From Chitinimonas arctica (GTDB lineage: Bacteria > Pseudomonadota > Gammaproteobacteria > Burkholderiales > Chitinimonadaceae): a DNA stretch of 64,000 bases. The stretch covers positions 2,418,001 to 2,482,000 of the forward strand of contig NZ_CP041730.1 in the NCBI RefSeq assembly GCF_007431345.1. The letters run 5' to 3'. The position numbers and the translations under genes were made by a program. Of this stretch, positions 51,539 through 60,260 are shown piece by piece (position 1 is the stretch's first letter; each line of letters starts with the position of its first letter). Under the pieces are notes generated by a model, which made no database searches, was not told the DNA's origin, and worked only from the letters and a program-made list of their open reading frames with translations.

Positions 51539-52550
51539 ATGTGCTGGCTACCGGATCGCCCCTTCAACACCCTGCCTCCGTTGCCACCAGCGACAGAACT
51601 GGAAACACGCGCGGTGCTTAAGGCCTGCATTCCGGCGCGGGCAGCTTTAGCGGCGCAGAATCAGGCGGTGGCGTTGATGCCTAACCCTGCCCATGCTGGA
51701 AGCGTGGGATAGTTCGGAAATCGAGAACATCGTCACCACAGCCGACTGGTTGTTTCAATATTCGGACAGCAGCGAGCAGGCAGACCCGGCCACGAGAGAA
51801 GCGCTGCGTTACCGTGGGGCACTGTATTGGGGCGTGCAATCCCTGGCGCAGCGACCATTATGTACCGTCACTGCCGTGGCGGTGTGCCAGCAAATCAAGT
51901 CGGTAGCGCTCGATATAAGGCGCACACCAGGCACGCAACTGATGAACGAGCGCACAGGCGAGATTGTGTACACCCCGCCTGAGGGCGAAGCGCTGCTGCG
52001 CGACTTGCTCGCAAACTGGGAAAGTTTTTTGCACACCCAAACCGAGTTGGACCCGCTGGTACGTATGGCAGTGGGGCATTATCAGTTCGAAGCCATCCAC
52101 CCGTTCGTGGATGGTAATGGCCGTACCGGGCGGGTGCTGAATTTGCTGTTTTTGATTCAAGAAGGTTTGCTGGACTTGCCCGTGCTGTACCTGAGCCGAG
52201 CCATCTTGCGCCGCAAGGCCGATTATTACCGGCTGTTGCGCGAGGTTACCCAAACCGGTGATTGGGAAGCTTGGGTGCTTTATATGCTGAATGGCGTGGA
52301 AGAAACCGCGCGCTGGACTACCGCTAAAATTCTGGCGATTCGTAGCTTGGCCGACCACACCGCCAGCCTTGTGCGCGAACGCTTACCCAAGCTGTATAGC
52401 CGCGAACTGGTGGATGTGATTTTCGAGCAACCTTATTGCCGTATTGGCAACCTAGTGGACAAAGGCGTGGGTAAGGAAAAGCTATTTCTCCACCCGCGCT
52501 TGCTGAAGCTGTTGGGCAGTGAGACGCACGATTACGTCCGCTATCAGTAA
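51539..52550 (+). pseudogene. Frameshifted Fic-family gene
   Basis: The N-terminal frame from the ATG at 51539 (or 51485) reads WLPDRPFNTLPPLPPATELE... and ends at a stop at 51710-51712. The continuing Fic sequence is in another frame from 51693, LEAWDSSEIENIVTTADWLF, with the inhibitory motif SSEIEN, the active-site motif HPFVDGNGRTGR, and a C-terminal winged-helix-like region. In relatives, the NP(A) and LLEAQ.SSEIEN parts are joined by a short stretch; here that stretch is deleted with a frame change near 51690. The second frame alone (285 residues) could still give a Fic domain if translated. It is interposed between two remnants of a nucleotidyltransferase/HEPN module. Confidence 0.75.
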
Positions 52551-52556
52551 ATGCCG

Positions 52557-52697
52557 CTACGGTGATTCGTCACTGATGAAGTCAGCATCGACGTCGGCCA
52601 AGTTTCGCTCGGCGGCGCTCAGTAGTCGCTGGATATCATCTCGACGGGCTTCAAATGCTATCAGCCGTTGGATGGCCAATAAGTTTTGCAAAGTCAT
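52557..52697 (-). pseudogene. Truncated HEPN-like partner of nucleotidyltransferase
   Basis: A 46-residue frame beginning MTLQNLLAIQRLIAFEARRD and ending ISDESP starts within the 3' end of the nucleotidyltransferase gene (47-bp overlap). Proteins beginning this way normally run on for about 100 more helical residues as the HEPN-type partner of minimal nucleotidyltransferases (recalled from similar gene pairs). Here a stop follows ISDESP, just where the Fic gene sequence begins, so the gene has probably been truncated by the rearrangement. Confidence 0.6.
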
Positions 52698-53259
52698 CGG
52701 CGGTCCCCATCAAAAACAGCTTTGGCTGAACCGCTACTTCTCGTGCCCATGTGTTGCCGGTCACCAGCTTCTCGCGGAAGTCGGCAATCCTATACACGAC
52801 TGGATTGATTTCGCGCCGCAAAGTTTCCTGTATGGGATGAAGGTGTTCCACCACGTCGGCAAAACCTACATCGCCTAAGACCAGCACATCGATATCCGAT
52901 GAAGTAGTTTCCTTCCCCCGAGCCACGGAGCCAAACACCAAGGCAGACTGAATATGCTCCGCTATGGGGGCAAGAGCATCGGCCAGCACCGTTGCTAAAC
53001 CGGATGTCTTGCGGAGCAAGCCGGCCAGTTCTTCAAACACTGGGCACGCCGGATTCGCCTGGTAGTGCACTTGATTGCCTACACGCTGGCGCAGCAGCAC
53101 ACCCGCGGCCGCCAGTTTGCCGAGTTCGCGATTCAACGTTCCCGGCTGAATGGCAGTCTGCCGGGCCAGTTCGCGCACATGCAGCGAAAGCTCGGGGTGC
53201 AATAGAAGGAGTGACAGCACCTTTCTGCGTTGGGTGCCGAGGAGCAGGTCAGCAAGCAT
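52651..53259 (-). CDS. Nucleotidyltransferase with N-terminal winged helix (MNT-type)
   Basis: A 202-residue protein. Residues 1 to about 70 are an ArsR/MarR-like winged helix (RRKVLSLLLLHPELSLHVRELARQTAIQPGTLNRELGKLAAAGVLLRQRVGNQVHY). The rest is a minimal nucleotidyltransferase with the GS-DxD active site GSVARGKETTSSDIDV (G110-S111, D122, D124). Such proteins pair with HEPN toxins and may neutralise them by AMPylation. The partner gene here is truncated, so the module is probably decayed or orphaned. The ATG at 53259 is preferred. Confidence 0.85.
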   Translation of the reverse strand: MLADLLLGTQRRKVLSLLLLHPELSLHVRELARQTAIQPGTLNRELGKLAAAGVLLRQRVGNQVHYQANPACPVFEELAGLLRKTSGLATVLADALAPIAEHIQSALVFGSVARGKETTSSDIDVLVLGDVGFADVVEHLHPIQETLRREINPVVYRIADFREKLVTGNTWAREVAVQPKLFLMGTADDFAKLIGHPTADSI

Positions 53260-53708
53260 GATGATCTGTAGCCTCAATTCGACGAACGTCGCCTTTTGAG
53301 CTACATGATACGTTGTTTAGTGTTTATTTGACTGCCAATAGAGGGATTTTCTCGGGCGAACTCATTGATCCATCGAAACAATTAAGAGTCGAGTCGAGCG
53401 GGTGATGGGAGTCCTATCCATCGAACCCACGGCCCCTTTTCCTAGGCGCGGCACGGCTTTACATACGCAGGGTGGTTGTCTATGCGCTAGTTTTGTATAC
53501 GAACTGACCCGGTTTTGTACATGCCGGTTGTATCGAAGATTGCGGCAGCCGTGGGCTGGAAGCTTTGGCAGAGATGCGCAACCGACCGAGCCACGCGACA
53601 AAGGCGGGTGACGATGAAGACATCACCTCGCGCAGGTAGTCCAACGCTAAGGTTGAGTACTTCGGTTGTGAATTGTATTTATTGCGTTTGTTCCCTGAAA
53701 AAGGGTGG
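53260..53708. other. Gene-free stretch containing a broken tRNA-Gly end
   Basis: About 450 bp without a supported gene. Its notable content is the tRNA-Gly 3'-end copy at 53396-53431. The rest is AT-richer than the core genes and has no visible promoter or terminator. Confidence 0.45.
53396..53431 (+). repeat. Interrupted copy of the tRNA-Gly(CCC) 3' end (att-like)
   Basis: GAGCGGGTGATGGGA (53396-53410) and ATCGAACCCACG (53420-53431) repeat the tRNA-Gly plus-strand sequence at 54548-54562 and 54563-54574 in the same orientation, with nine extra bases between. A copied tRNA 3' end is typical of an integration site left by a mobile element. Confidence 0.65.
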
Positions 53709-54452
53709 CTACCGAATACCCATCACATGCCAATAAGCAGCAAAACTCTCTCGAACGCAGGTAGCAACGAGCGCTACAAAATCGTCCAAATCGCCTTCGA
53801 CATGGGCCTTGTCCAATGCTTGGTAATAGGACAAGCGTCGCTCTACTGGTAATACAATGGCCGGGAATCCGGACTTCATCAGTTCCAGATTCAGCAATAG
53901 ACGAGCCGTCCGCCCGTTGCCATCGATAAACGGGTGGATTTTCACGAAATCCACATGCAAATGCGCAGCGCGAATGACTGGATGAAGGCTGGCCGCATCG
54001 TTGTCATACCAATGCATTAAGGCTGCCATTTGCTCCGGAACCTTCACCAGATCGGGAGGGATATGCTGGGCACCGGCGATCGTGACGTTCAGTTTGCGAT
54101 AGCTACCGGCGTTCTCGTCATCGATTTGTTTCAATACCAGCCGGTGCAGATTACGAATCTGCCATTCGCTGAGCGCTTCCTCGCGCCGAACCACATCCTC
54201 GACATATAGGATGGCATCGCGATGGTTGATGGCCTCAAAATGCTCGCGCAGCAACTTGCCGCCTACGGTAATGCCTTCCAACACCACCTTTGTTTCCATC
54301 AAGGTAAGTGTGTTGCCCTCAATGGCATTCGAGTTGTAGGTCCACCGCAATACCAATTCGTCGTGCAGGTTCCGTAGTGCGGCTTGTGGCAGAGGCCTAA
54401 GTGCATCCAGCTTGGCCTTTATCTCATCCAATTCGTTGAGAATCATGGGCAT
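53709..54452 (-). CDS. Fic-family protein, class II (probable AMPylator)
   Basis: A 247-residue compact Fic protein. The inhibitory helix SNAIEGN is at residues 41-47, a perfect class II (S/T)xxxE(G/N) motif, and the active-site motif HPFIDGNGRTAR is at 173-184 with H173 and D177 intact. It therefore should be an auto-inhibited nucleotidyltransferase. It lies between the tRNA-Gly gene and the broken copy of its 3' end, so it appears to be the cargo of a small integrated element. There is no adjacent antitoxin gene, as expected for class II with a built-in inhibitor. Confidence 0.92.
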   Translation of the reverse strand: MPMILNELDEIKAKLDALRPLPQAALRNLHDELVLRWTYNSNAIEGNTLTLMETKVVLEGITVGGKLLREHFEAINHRDAILYVEDVVRREEALSEWQIRNLHRLVLKQIDDENAGSYRKLNVTIAGAQHIPPDLVKVPEQMAALMHWYDNDAASLHPVIRAAHLHVDFVKIHPFIDGNGRTARLLLNLELMKSGFPAIVLPVERRLSYYQALDKAHVEGDLDDFVALVATCVRESFAAYWHVMGIR

Positions 54453-54545
54453 ATGGTCCCTTGTAGGCGGTGGGCCTCGACATGATCCGACTATCCGCAG
54501 TGTCGCACCCTAAACTCGGAGGAGCGGCGATGGGATGAAATGTGA

Positions 54546-54619
54546 TGGAGCGGGTGATGGGAATCGAACCCACGCTATCTGCTTGGGAAGCAGAAGTTCT
54601 GCCATTGAACTACACCCGC
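54546..54619 (-). tRNA. tRNA-Gly (anticodon CCC)
   Basis: A full cloverleaf of 74 bases including encoded CCA: acceptor GCGGGTG/CACCCGC, D arm GTTC-AATGGCA-GAAC, anticodon arm TCTGC-TTCCCAA-GCAGA, T arm GTGGG-TTCGATT-CCCAT, discriminator T, then CCA. The anticodon CCC reads GGG. Its 3' end is repeated at 53396-53431. Confidence 0.95.
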
Positions 54620-54744
54620 GGAGGTGGCGATTCTAACCGCTCGTTGCGACTATCGCCAGCTGCTGACATCTTTAGTACATCCGTATAAAATGCGCGGCCG
54701 CAAAAAATGCGGAAAAACATAATTAAATCAGGGAACAACGCAAG

Positions 54745-55350
54745 ATGAACAAGCTCATGATTCGCCCACTTTTTTTGGGTACCTTGCTGGCGGCTGCCGT
54801 CGGCGTGCAGGCTGAAGGTTCCGTGCCGCATCCGTCCTTGCGCTTTATGATGACCGCCGGCATTACCGGCGGCGGCGACAAGATCGACGAAATCCAATTC
54901 AAGAACGGCGGCAGCACCAATGTGACCGGCGGCGGCCGTGCAAGCATCGGTGCCGGTGTGCAGTGGCAGCCGGAAGATACGCCGGTTATCGTGCAGGCGA
55001 CCGTCAACTATCACTTCAGCGGTGTGTTCGCCGACAACGGTAGCGCCAATTTCAGCCGTATCCCGGTGGAATTGATGGCTTTCTACAAGCTGAACGATCA
55101 GTGGCGCGTCGGCGGCGGTGTCCGCTATGTGTTCGCGCCCAGCTATTCCTACGACGTGGATGGTGATTACAATTACGACGTGGATTTCAAGAACACCGTC
55201 GGCGGCGTGGTGGAAGTTGGCTACGCTTTCACGCCAAACGTGGTCGTCGGCCTTCGCTACGTCAAGGAAGAGTACGAGTTGAAGAACTTCAAGTCCTCGA
55301 AAAAGTTTGACGGCTCGCATGTCGGCCTCACTGGCAGCTACATCTTCTGA
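54745..55350 (+). CDS. Outer-membrane beta-barrel protein
   Basis: A 201-residue exported protein with signal MNKLMIRPLFLGTLLAAAVGVQA. The mature part has alternating hydrophobic strands and tight turns (ARASIGAGVQWQ; VIVQATVNYHFSGVF; RIPVELMAFYKLNDQWRVGGGVRYVFAP; VGGVVEVGYAFTPNVVVGLRYVKEEYEL; GSHVGLTGSYIF), ending in aromatic F, the outer-membrane assembly signal. This is an eight-stranded-barrel size, as in OmpA-like/OmpX/OmpW-type proteins. The exact family and function are unknown. A strong terminator follows directly. Confidence 0.85.
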   Translation: MNKLMIRPLFLGTLLAAAVGVQAEGSVPHPSLRFMMTAGITGGGDKIDEIQFKNGGSTNVTGGGRASIGAGVQWQPEDTPVIVQATVNYHFSGVFADNGSANFSRIPVELMAFYKLNDQWRVGGGVRYVFAPSYSYDVDGDYNYDVDFKNTVGGVVEVGYAFTPNVVVGLRYVKEEYELKNFKSSKKFDGSHVGLTGSYIF

Positions 55351-55377
55351 TTCGCTTCGCGAAGTCGGCAAGACCCA

Positions 55378-55409
55378 CAAGGCCCCGAATATTCGGGGCC
55401 TTGTTTTTA
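55378..55409 (+). terminator. Rho-independent terminator after the beta-barrel gene
   Basis: A perfect 13-base-arm palindrome (CAAGGCCCCGAAT / ATTCGGGGCCTTG) is followed by TTTTT. It lies between two convergent genes and overlaps the comM 3' end. Confidence 0.9.
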
Positions 55410-56897
55410 GAGTGCTCGCCGGTATTGCACGGCCTCGGCCACTTGGCCGGCTTGAATGCAATCATCACCCGCCAGGTCGGCAATGGTGCGAGCCACCCGC
55501 AAGATACGGTGGTAGGCCCGCGCCGATAGATCCAGGCGCCGCATGGCGGTGCTCAGCAACTGCCGCCCCGCTTCGTCCAACTCGGCCACGCTGTCCAGTT
55601 CGCGGCTGCCAAGCCGCGCGTTCTCCATTCCCTGGCGTGCCAGCTGCCGTTCCCGGGCAACCATGACCCGCTGACGTACCCGTGCGCTTTCATCCCCCGA
55701 TTGAATATTGCTCAAGTCGGTCTCGCTCACTGCCGGCACCTCGATCAATAGATCGATGCGATCCATAAAGGGGCCGGAAAGCTTGGCGATATAGCGCGCC
55801 ACTTTTTCCGGCGAGCAGCGGCAACGGCCATTCGGGTGCCCATGGTAGCCGCAGGGGCAGGGATTCATGGCGGCAACCAACTGAAAAGCGGCTGGAAATT
55901 CAGCCTGGTGGGCCGCGCGGGAAATGACGATGCGGCGGTTTTCCAGTGGTTCGCGCAAGACTTCCAGGACCTTGCGGTCGAATTCGGGCAATTCGTCGAG
56001 AAACAACACCCCTTGGTGCGCCAGACTGATCTCTCCCGGCCTGGGGTTTGAACCCCCGCCCACCAAAGAGACCGCGGAGGCGGTGTGATGCGGTGCGCGA
56101 AAAGGCCGCTGGCCGAAGTGTCTTGGCTGGAACCCGGCCGAGGAGATCGATTGCAGGGCAGCGGTCTCCAACGCCACCGCCTCGTCCATCGGCGGCAATA
56201 AGCCGGGCAGGCGCGACGCGAGCATGGATTTTCCGGTGCCGGGCGGTCCCACCATCAGGAGGGAATGGGCGCCGGCTGCCGCGATTTCCAATGCGCGCTT
56301 GGCCTGCAGCTGACCCTTGACGTCGGCTAGATCGGGATAGTCGGCCAAGTATTGCAGCGTGGGCTTGGGCTCGCGCGTGAGTGGGGTATGGCCGGTCAAA
56401 TGGGCGCACACCGCCAACAGGCTGTCCGCGCCATAGACCTGGCTGCGGTCGATCAAGGCCGCTTCTTCGGCATTTTCCCTCGGCAGGATAAAGCGGCGGC
56501 CGGCTTTTCCCGCGGCGAGCGACATGGCCAGCGCCCCCCGGATAGGCCGTATTGCTCCGGTCAGCGCCAACTCCCCGACAAATTCGTAGTCGGCCAGATG
56601 GTGGGCGGGGATCTGCCTGTTGGCGGCCAGGATGCCCAATGCGATGGCCAGGTCGAATCGGCCGCTCTCCTTGGGGAGATCGGCCGGGGCCAGGTTCACC
56701 GTGATACGACGCTGTGGAAATTCGTAATGAGCGGTCTGGATGGCGGCGCGGACCCGGTCGCGTGCCTCCTTCACCCCCACATCCGGCAAGCCGACGATGG
56801 TAAAGCTTGGCAATCCATTGGCCAGATGGGCTTCGACCATGACTTCCGGCGCGTCCACACCCTTCAATGCTCGGCTGAATAGCACGGCCAGCGACAT
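55407..56897 (-). CDS. comM: ComM/YifB-family Mg-chelatase-like AAA+ ATPase
   Basis: A 496-residue protein. The N-terminal lon-like/chelatase domain (MVEAHLANGLPSFTIVGLPDVGVKEARDRVRAAI) precedes the AAA+ core with Walker A GPPGTGKS (217-224) and ISLAHQGVLFLDELPEF as Walker B. The zinc-like cluster CPCGYHGHPNGRCRC and the C-terminal helical domain (LSARAYHRILRVARTIADL) are present. ComM is a hexameric helicase that promotes branch migration during natural transformation. The ATG at 56897 is chosen from the family start (MSLAVLFSRAL). Confidence 0.95.
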   Translation of the reverse strand: MSLAVLFSRALKGVDAPEVMVEAHLANGLPSFTIVGLPDVGVKEARDRVRAAIQTAHYEFPQRRITVNLAPADLPKESGRFDLAIALGILAANRQIPAHHLADYEFVGELALTGAIRPIRGALAMSLAAGKAGRRFILPRENAEEAALIDRSQVYGADSLLAVCAHLTGHTPLTREPKPTLQYLADYPDLADVKGQLQAKRALEIAAAGAHSLLMVGPPGTGKSMLASRLPGLLPPMDEAVALETAALQSISSAGFQPRHFGQRPFRAPHHTASAVSLVGGGSNPRPGEISLAHQGVLFLDELPEFDRKVLEVLREPLENRRIVISRAAHQAEFPAAFQLVAAMNPCPCGYHGHPNGRCRCSPEKVARYIAKLSGPFMDRIDLLIEVPAVSETDLSNIQSGDESARVRQRVMVARERQLARQGMENARLGSRELDSVAELDEAGRQLLSTAMRRLDLSARAYHRILRVARTIADLAGDDCIQAGQVAEAVQYRRAL

Positions 56898-57028
56898 CGG
56901 CATTCCCCAAGGTTGGCAAGGCACCCATATCCGACTCTTCGAGCATTGGCGAGGTTCAAACCGGCCAAAACCGTATCGATAAACACCACACAGGCGCTTG
57001 GCCCGCAGGCGGGACAAAAACGGGCGCG

Positions 57029-57212
57029 AAATGTGGATAAGTCAGGTCGACAAGACGGGGCAGGGAAGCGGACACAAACGATACCGCCCGGCGTACCCGC
57101 CTATGCACAGCGAGATTTCGTCGCAAGTTGTTGAAAATGATGGTGAAATTGGCTTGTCCACAGGAATGGCCTACCTTTATCTATCTCTATTACCCTTCTT
57201 CTACATATTGTT
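57029..57212 (+). repeat. Diverged copy of the dnaN leader upstream of algZ (copy 2)
   Basis: This segment aligns without gaps to minus-strand 38754-38571 (dnaA-dnaN intergenic plus dnaN start): 121 of 184 positions match by hand count. A perfect DnaA box in AAATGTGGATAAG (57029-57041) is kept completely, as is ACAGCGAGATTT (57107-57118), while the dnaN start codon has become ATT (ATGTT versus TTGTT). Some similarity to early dnaN codons may continue past 57212. The copy faces algZ as copy 1 faces dnaN. Confidence 0.8.
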
Positions 57213-57422
57213 AATCAACAGAAAACGGCGTTTGCGGTCCCCTTGCAGCACCCCGCTACGAGATGCCGAACGCTGCTGCATCGCAGTTACGGGCAATCCC
57301 ACGCTAGAATTTATGCAAAACTAGCTGTTGTTCTGTTCATTTAAAGCAGGGAATGGTTATTTACGACCACATTCCATCCCGCAGAATTTTCATCTCCAAA
57401 CCCTTTTAGGCAGTAAACCCAC

Positions 57423-58478
57423 GTGAATAGCCCCTTACCGGCCATGATTCCCGATAAACTGCCCGATACACGCAATCTTGGTGTGCTGTTGCGCAGTATT
57501 GTCAGCGTCAATCTATTGGCTTTTCTCTTTGCCATCAGCGCAAGCGATAGCTTTGCCAGTGGCGTCCAACGCTTCGTTGAAAACGCGGCCTTGCTTGAAC
57601 CCAGCCTATTGCTGGTCCTGGCTGTATTAGCCAGCCTGCGTAATGTGCTGGCCAATCTCAGCTATAGCCAAGGCGTCGCCGCGAGTGTGGTATTGGCCGT
57701 CTTCACCAGTTTGCTGGTGCGCAAAGGTGTCGCGGATCTTTATCCGGCCAACGTATTCGCCTATATCCGTGCCGGCGGCAGTGCCTTATGCCTATCGTTT
57801 GGCTTGTTCGGTTACTTCCGCTTGCGCGGTAGAGCGCTGTCGCCCTTGTTGGCGGAAGCGCGACTACAAGCTTTGCAAGCACGCATCCGGCCGCATTTCC
57901 TGTTCAACAGCCTGAATGCGGTACTCAGCCTGATTCGAAGTCAGCCCAGAAAAGCCGAACAAGCCTTGGAAGATCTTGCCGACCTGTTCAGGGTCTTTAT
58001 GGCGGAGAACCGCGATCTGGTCCCATTGGCACGTGAAGTTTCGCTCGCCGGTCAGTATCTCGGGATCGAAGGCTTGCGCCTGGGCGAGAGATTGCAGATG
58101 GAATGGCATACCGAGCGCATGCCCGCCGATGCCATGGTGCCGCCGTTAATTCTGCAGCCCTTGTTGGAAAACGCGGTTCTCCATGGTATCGAACCATCGA
58201 TCACGCCCGGCATCATCAGCATCAACATCTTCTGTACCCGCGATGAGCTGCATATCGATATCCGCAACCCGTATTTCAGGGAAGGCGGCGATCACCACGC
58301 CGGCAACAAGATGGCGATGGGCAATATCCGTGAAAGACTACGACTACACTTCGATGCGGAAGCCAACCTAAAAACAATGGTGGGTACCGACTATTATCAA
58401 GTTCATCTGACCCTGCCTTACCGTCCAGCAAAAGACGCGAGACATGACCACAACACTCCGACTCTTCCTCGTCGATGA
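57423..58478 (+). CDS. algZ: AlgZ/FimS-type sensor histidine kinase (LytS-like)
   Basis: A 351-residue membrane kinase with four hydrophobic segments (SIVSVNLLAFLFAISA; LLLVLAVLASL; VAASVVLAVFTSLLV; ALCLSFGLFGYF), then a His_kinase domain with the phospho-accepting histidine in RIRPHFLFNSLNAVLSLI (H158) and a GHKL-like end (PPLILQPLLENAVLHGIEPS, GNIRERL). The pair with the LytTR regulator downstream is the AlgZ-AlgR arrangement that controls surface structures such as type IV pili and alginate in pseudomonads. Starts at the GTG at 57423. The overlap with algR is 35 bp. Confidence 0.88.
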   Translation: MNSPLPAMIPDKLPDTRNLGVLLRSIVSVNLLAFLFAISASDSFASGVQRFVENAALLEPSLLLVLAVLASLRNVLANLSYSQGVAASVVLAVFTSLLVRKGVADLYPANVFAYIRAGGSALCLSFGLFGYFRLRGRALSPLLAEARLQALQARIRPHFLFNSLNAVLSLIRSQPRKAEQALEDLADLFRVFMAENRDLVPLAREVSLAGQYLGIEGLRLGERLQMEWHTERMPADAMVPPLILQPLLENAVLHGIEPSITPGIISINIFCTRDELHIDIRNPYFREGGDHHAGNKMAMGNIRERLRLHFDAEANLKTMVGTDYYQVHLTLPYRPAKDARHDHNTPTLPRR

Positions 58479-59208
58479 CGAACCGCCGGCCCTGAACAGG
58501 CTGCAGGACATCCTGGCCGATTGCCGTGCGCAATATCCGCACGAGGTGGTGGGTACTGCACAAACCGGCCAGGAAGCCATTGAGAAATTGAGTCAGCAAC
58601 CAGCCGACCTGGTACTGACCGATATCAACATGCCTGGCATGAATGGGCTTGAGCTGGCTCGCCACCTGGGTCGTCTACACCACCGGCCGGCCGTGGTGTT
58701 TTGCACCGCCTTCGATGAATTCGCCGTCCAGGCATTTGAAGTCCATGCCCTCGATTACCTGCTTAAACCCATTCGGCAGGAACGCCTGGAATCGGCCTTG
58801 GCGCGGGCCCGTGAGTTACCGCATGCCTCATCGGACGCGCTTGCCTCGATTTCAACGACGGCGCGACGCTATTTCAGCGTGGCCGAACGCGGCCGGGTAC
58901 GGCTGGTACCGGTTGAAGCCGCGCTTTTCCTGAAGGCTGAACTGAAATACGTGACCTTGCGTACCCGTGAAGGCGAATTTTTGCTGGAGGAATCGCTTAC
59001 CCAGTTGGAAACCGAGTTTGGCGAACGCTTCCTGCGTATTCACCGTAATTGCCTGATTGCGGTCAGCAAGTTACAGGGATTCGAGCGAGGTCATGACGAA
59101 GGGGATGGGCACTGGATGGCCATGATCGAAGGCTGTACCGAAAAACTGCCGGTCAGCCGCCGACAGGTTCATGTGGTACGCGATTTTCGGCGAGGTGAAG
59201 TTGGCTGA
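58444..59208 (+). CDS. algR: AlgR-type LytTR response regulator
   Basis: A 254-residue regulator. The receiver domain has D11/D12, the phosphorylated D60 in LVLTDINMPGMNG and K108 in YLLKPI. The C-terminal LytTR DNA-binding domain (YFSVAERGRVRLVPVEAALFLKAELKYVTLRTREGEFLLEESLTQLE, then FLRIHRNCLIAV) is complete. It overlaps algZ by 35 bp. Targets in this genome cannot be seen. Confidence 0.93.
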   Translation: MTTTLRLFLVDDEPPALNRLQDILADCRAQYPHEVVGTAQTGQEAIEKLSQQPADLVLTDINMPGMNGLELARHLGRLHHRPAVVFCTAFDEFAVQAFEVHALDYLLKPIRQERLESALARARELPHASSDALASISTTARRYFSVAERGRVRLVPVEAALFLKAELKYVTLRTREGEFLLEESLTQLETEFGERFLRIHRNCLIAVSKLQGFERGHDEGDGHWMAMIEGCTEKLPVSRRQVHVVRDFRRGEVG

Positions 59209-59215
59209 AACCGCT

Positions 59216-60214
59216 TTAGCCAATAACAACGGACGATGCTTCAGCACGGATTTCGCTTGAACCCTTTGCTGTCCTGCGGGAAGGCATAGGGCGGACAGCA
59301 AGGTTATCCAGGAAAGTGCGGTACACACGGGCGCTATCGGCGGGTTTTTCCAACATGGGCACGTGACCGCAAGCAGGCAGGATGGCTACCTGGGCATCGG
59401 CGATACCAGCCTGGAACAATTTGATCGAGGAAATATCCAACACTCTGTCGTCGTCGCCCCACAGAATCAGCGTTGGTGCGGTAATGGCCGATAGACGATC
59501 ATCCAGCCAGACTCTTTCGGTAAATACTTCGTGAAAAATCAGATCCTGATCATCGGCAACCGCCATGCGTTGCGCCAACAGATAATCGCGTAGAAACGCC
59601 GGAACCCAGGGCTTACGGTGGTAAACCAGTCGCAGGACGCGGTCGAAATCCGCCGGCTGCCGCATCAATAGCCAGTTTTCTCCAGCCAGCGCGGCTTTGT
59701 AGAAAGGACTTTGCTTAGGCATGTCCACGCCGGCCGCATTCATCAAAAGCAAGGAAGCGATTCTTTCCGGATACGCGGCCGCGATACCGGCGGCAAAATA
59801 GCCGCCCATGGAATTGCCGACCAGATGGACCTGCTCCAGATGCAGCATGTCCATGAAATCCTTGATTCGCGCGATTTGCTGCGCAAGAGAATAGGATTGG
59901 CAAGGCAAATAGCCGGTTTGGCCAAATCCGGGTAAATCCGGTACCAGAACGCGAAAGTCTTTACGGAAAAACGGCGCGAATCGCACCCAGTTATCGCCGT
60001 CGCCGCCAAAACCATGCAGGAGCAACATGGGTGGCGCATCTCGCCGGCCTGTTTCGTGATAAACCAATTCGAAGCCATCCACGCCTATGCTGTGCCGTAC
60101 GTAGCCGGCCTGCCGACGCATCAGCGCCAAGGTAGCGGTTGCCCAACGGGTCCAGGTCAGTCCGATCGCCACCAGGACAATACCGACCGCACCCACGACG
60201 AACCACCAGTTCAT
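59216..60214 (-). CDS. Alpha/beta hydrolase, membrane-anchored
   Basis: A 332-residue hydrolase with an N-terminal membrane anchor (VVGAVGIVLVAIGLTW) and the alpha/beta-hydrolase fold: oxyanion region LLLHGFGGDGDNW, nucleophile serine in VGNSMGGYFA, acid in LILWGDDDRV and histidine in ILPACGHVPMLEKP. The closest style is the MhpC/lipase group. The substrate is unknown. It is convergent with algR (7 bp apart) and shares a tiny overlap at its start with the next, divergent hydrolase frame. Confidence 0.9.
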   Translation of the reverse strand: MNWWFVVGAVGIVLVAIGLTWTRWATATLALMRRQAGYVRHSIGVDGFELVYHETGRRDAPPMLLLHGFGGDGDNWVRFAPFFRKDFRVLVPDLPGFGQTGYLPCQSYSLAQQIARIKDFMDMLHLEQVHLVGNSMGGYFAAGIAAAYPERIASLLLMNAAGVDMPKQSPFYKAALAGENWLLMRQPADFDRVLRLVYHRKPWVPAFLRDYLLAQRMAVADDQDLIFHEVFTERVWLDDRLSAITAPTLILWGDDDRVLDISSIKLFQAGIADAQVAILPACGHVPMLEKPADSARVYRTFLDNLAVRPMPSRRTAKGSSEIRAEASSVVIG

Positions 60215-60260
60215 GGTTTATCCTCAGCTGTTATTCACACCCTATTCTAGTCGTCCACCT

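Noticed and set aside
57029..57212. A second functional replication origin upstream of algZ
   Set aside because: Only one perfect DnaA box and no clear unwinding element; the sequence supports a diverged copy, not origin activity.
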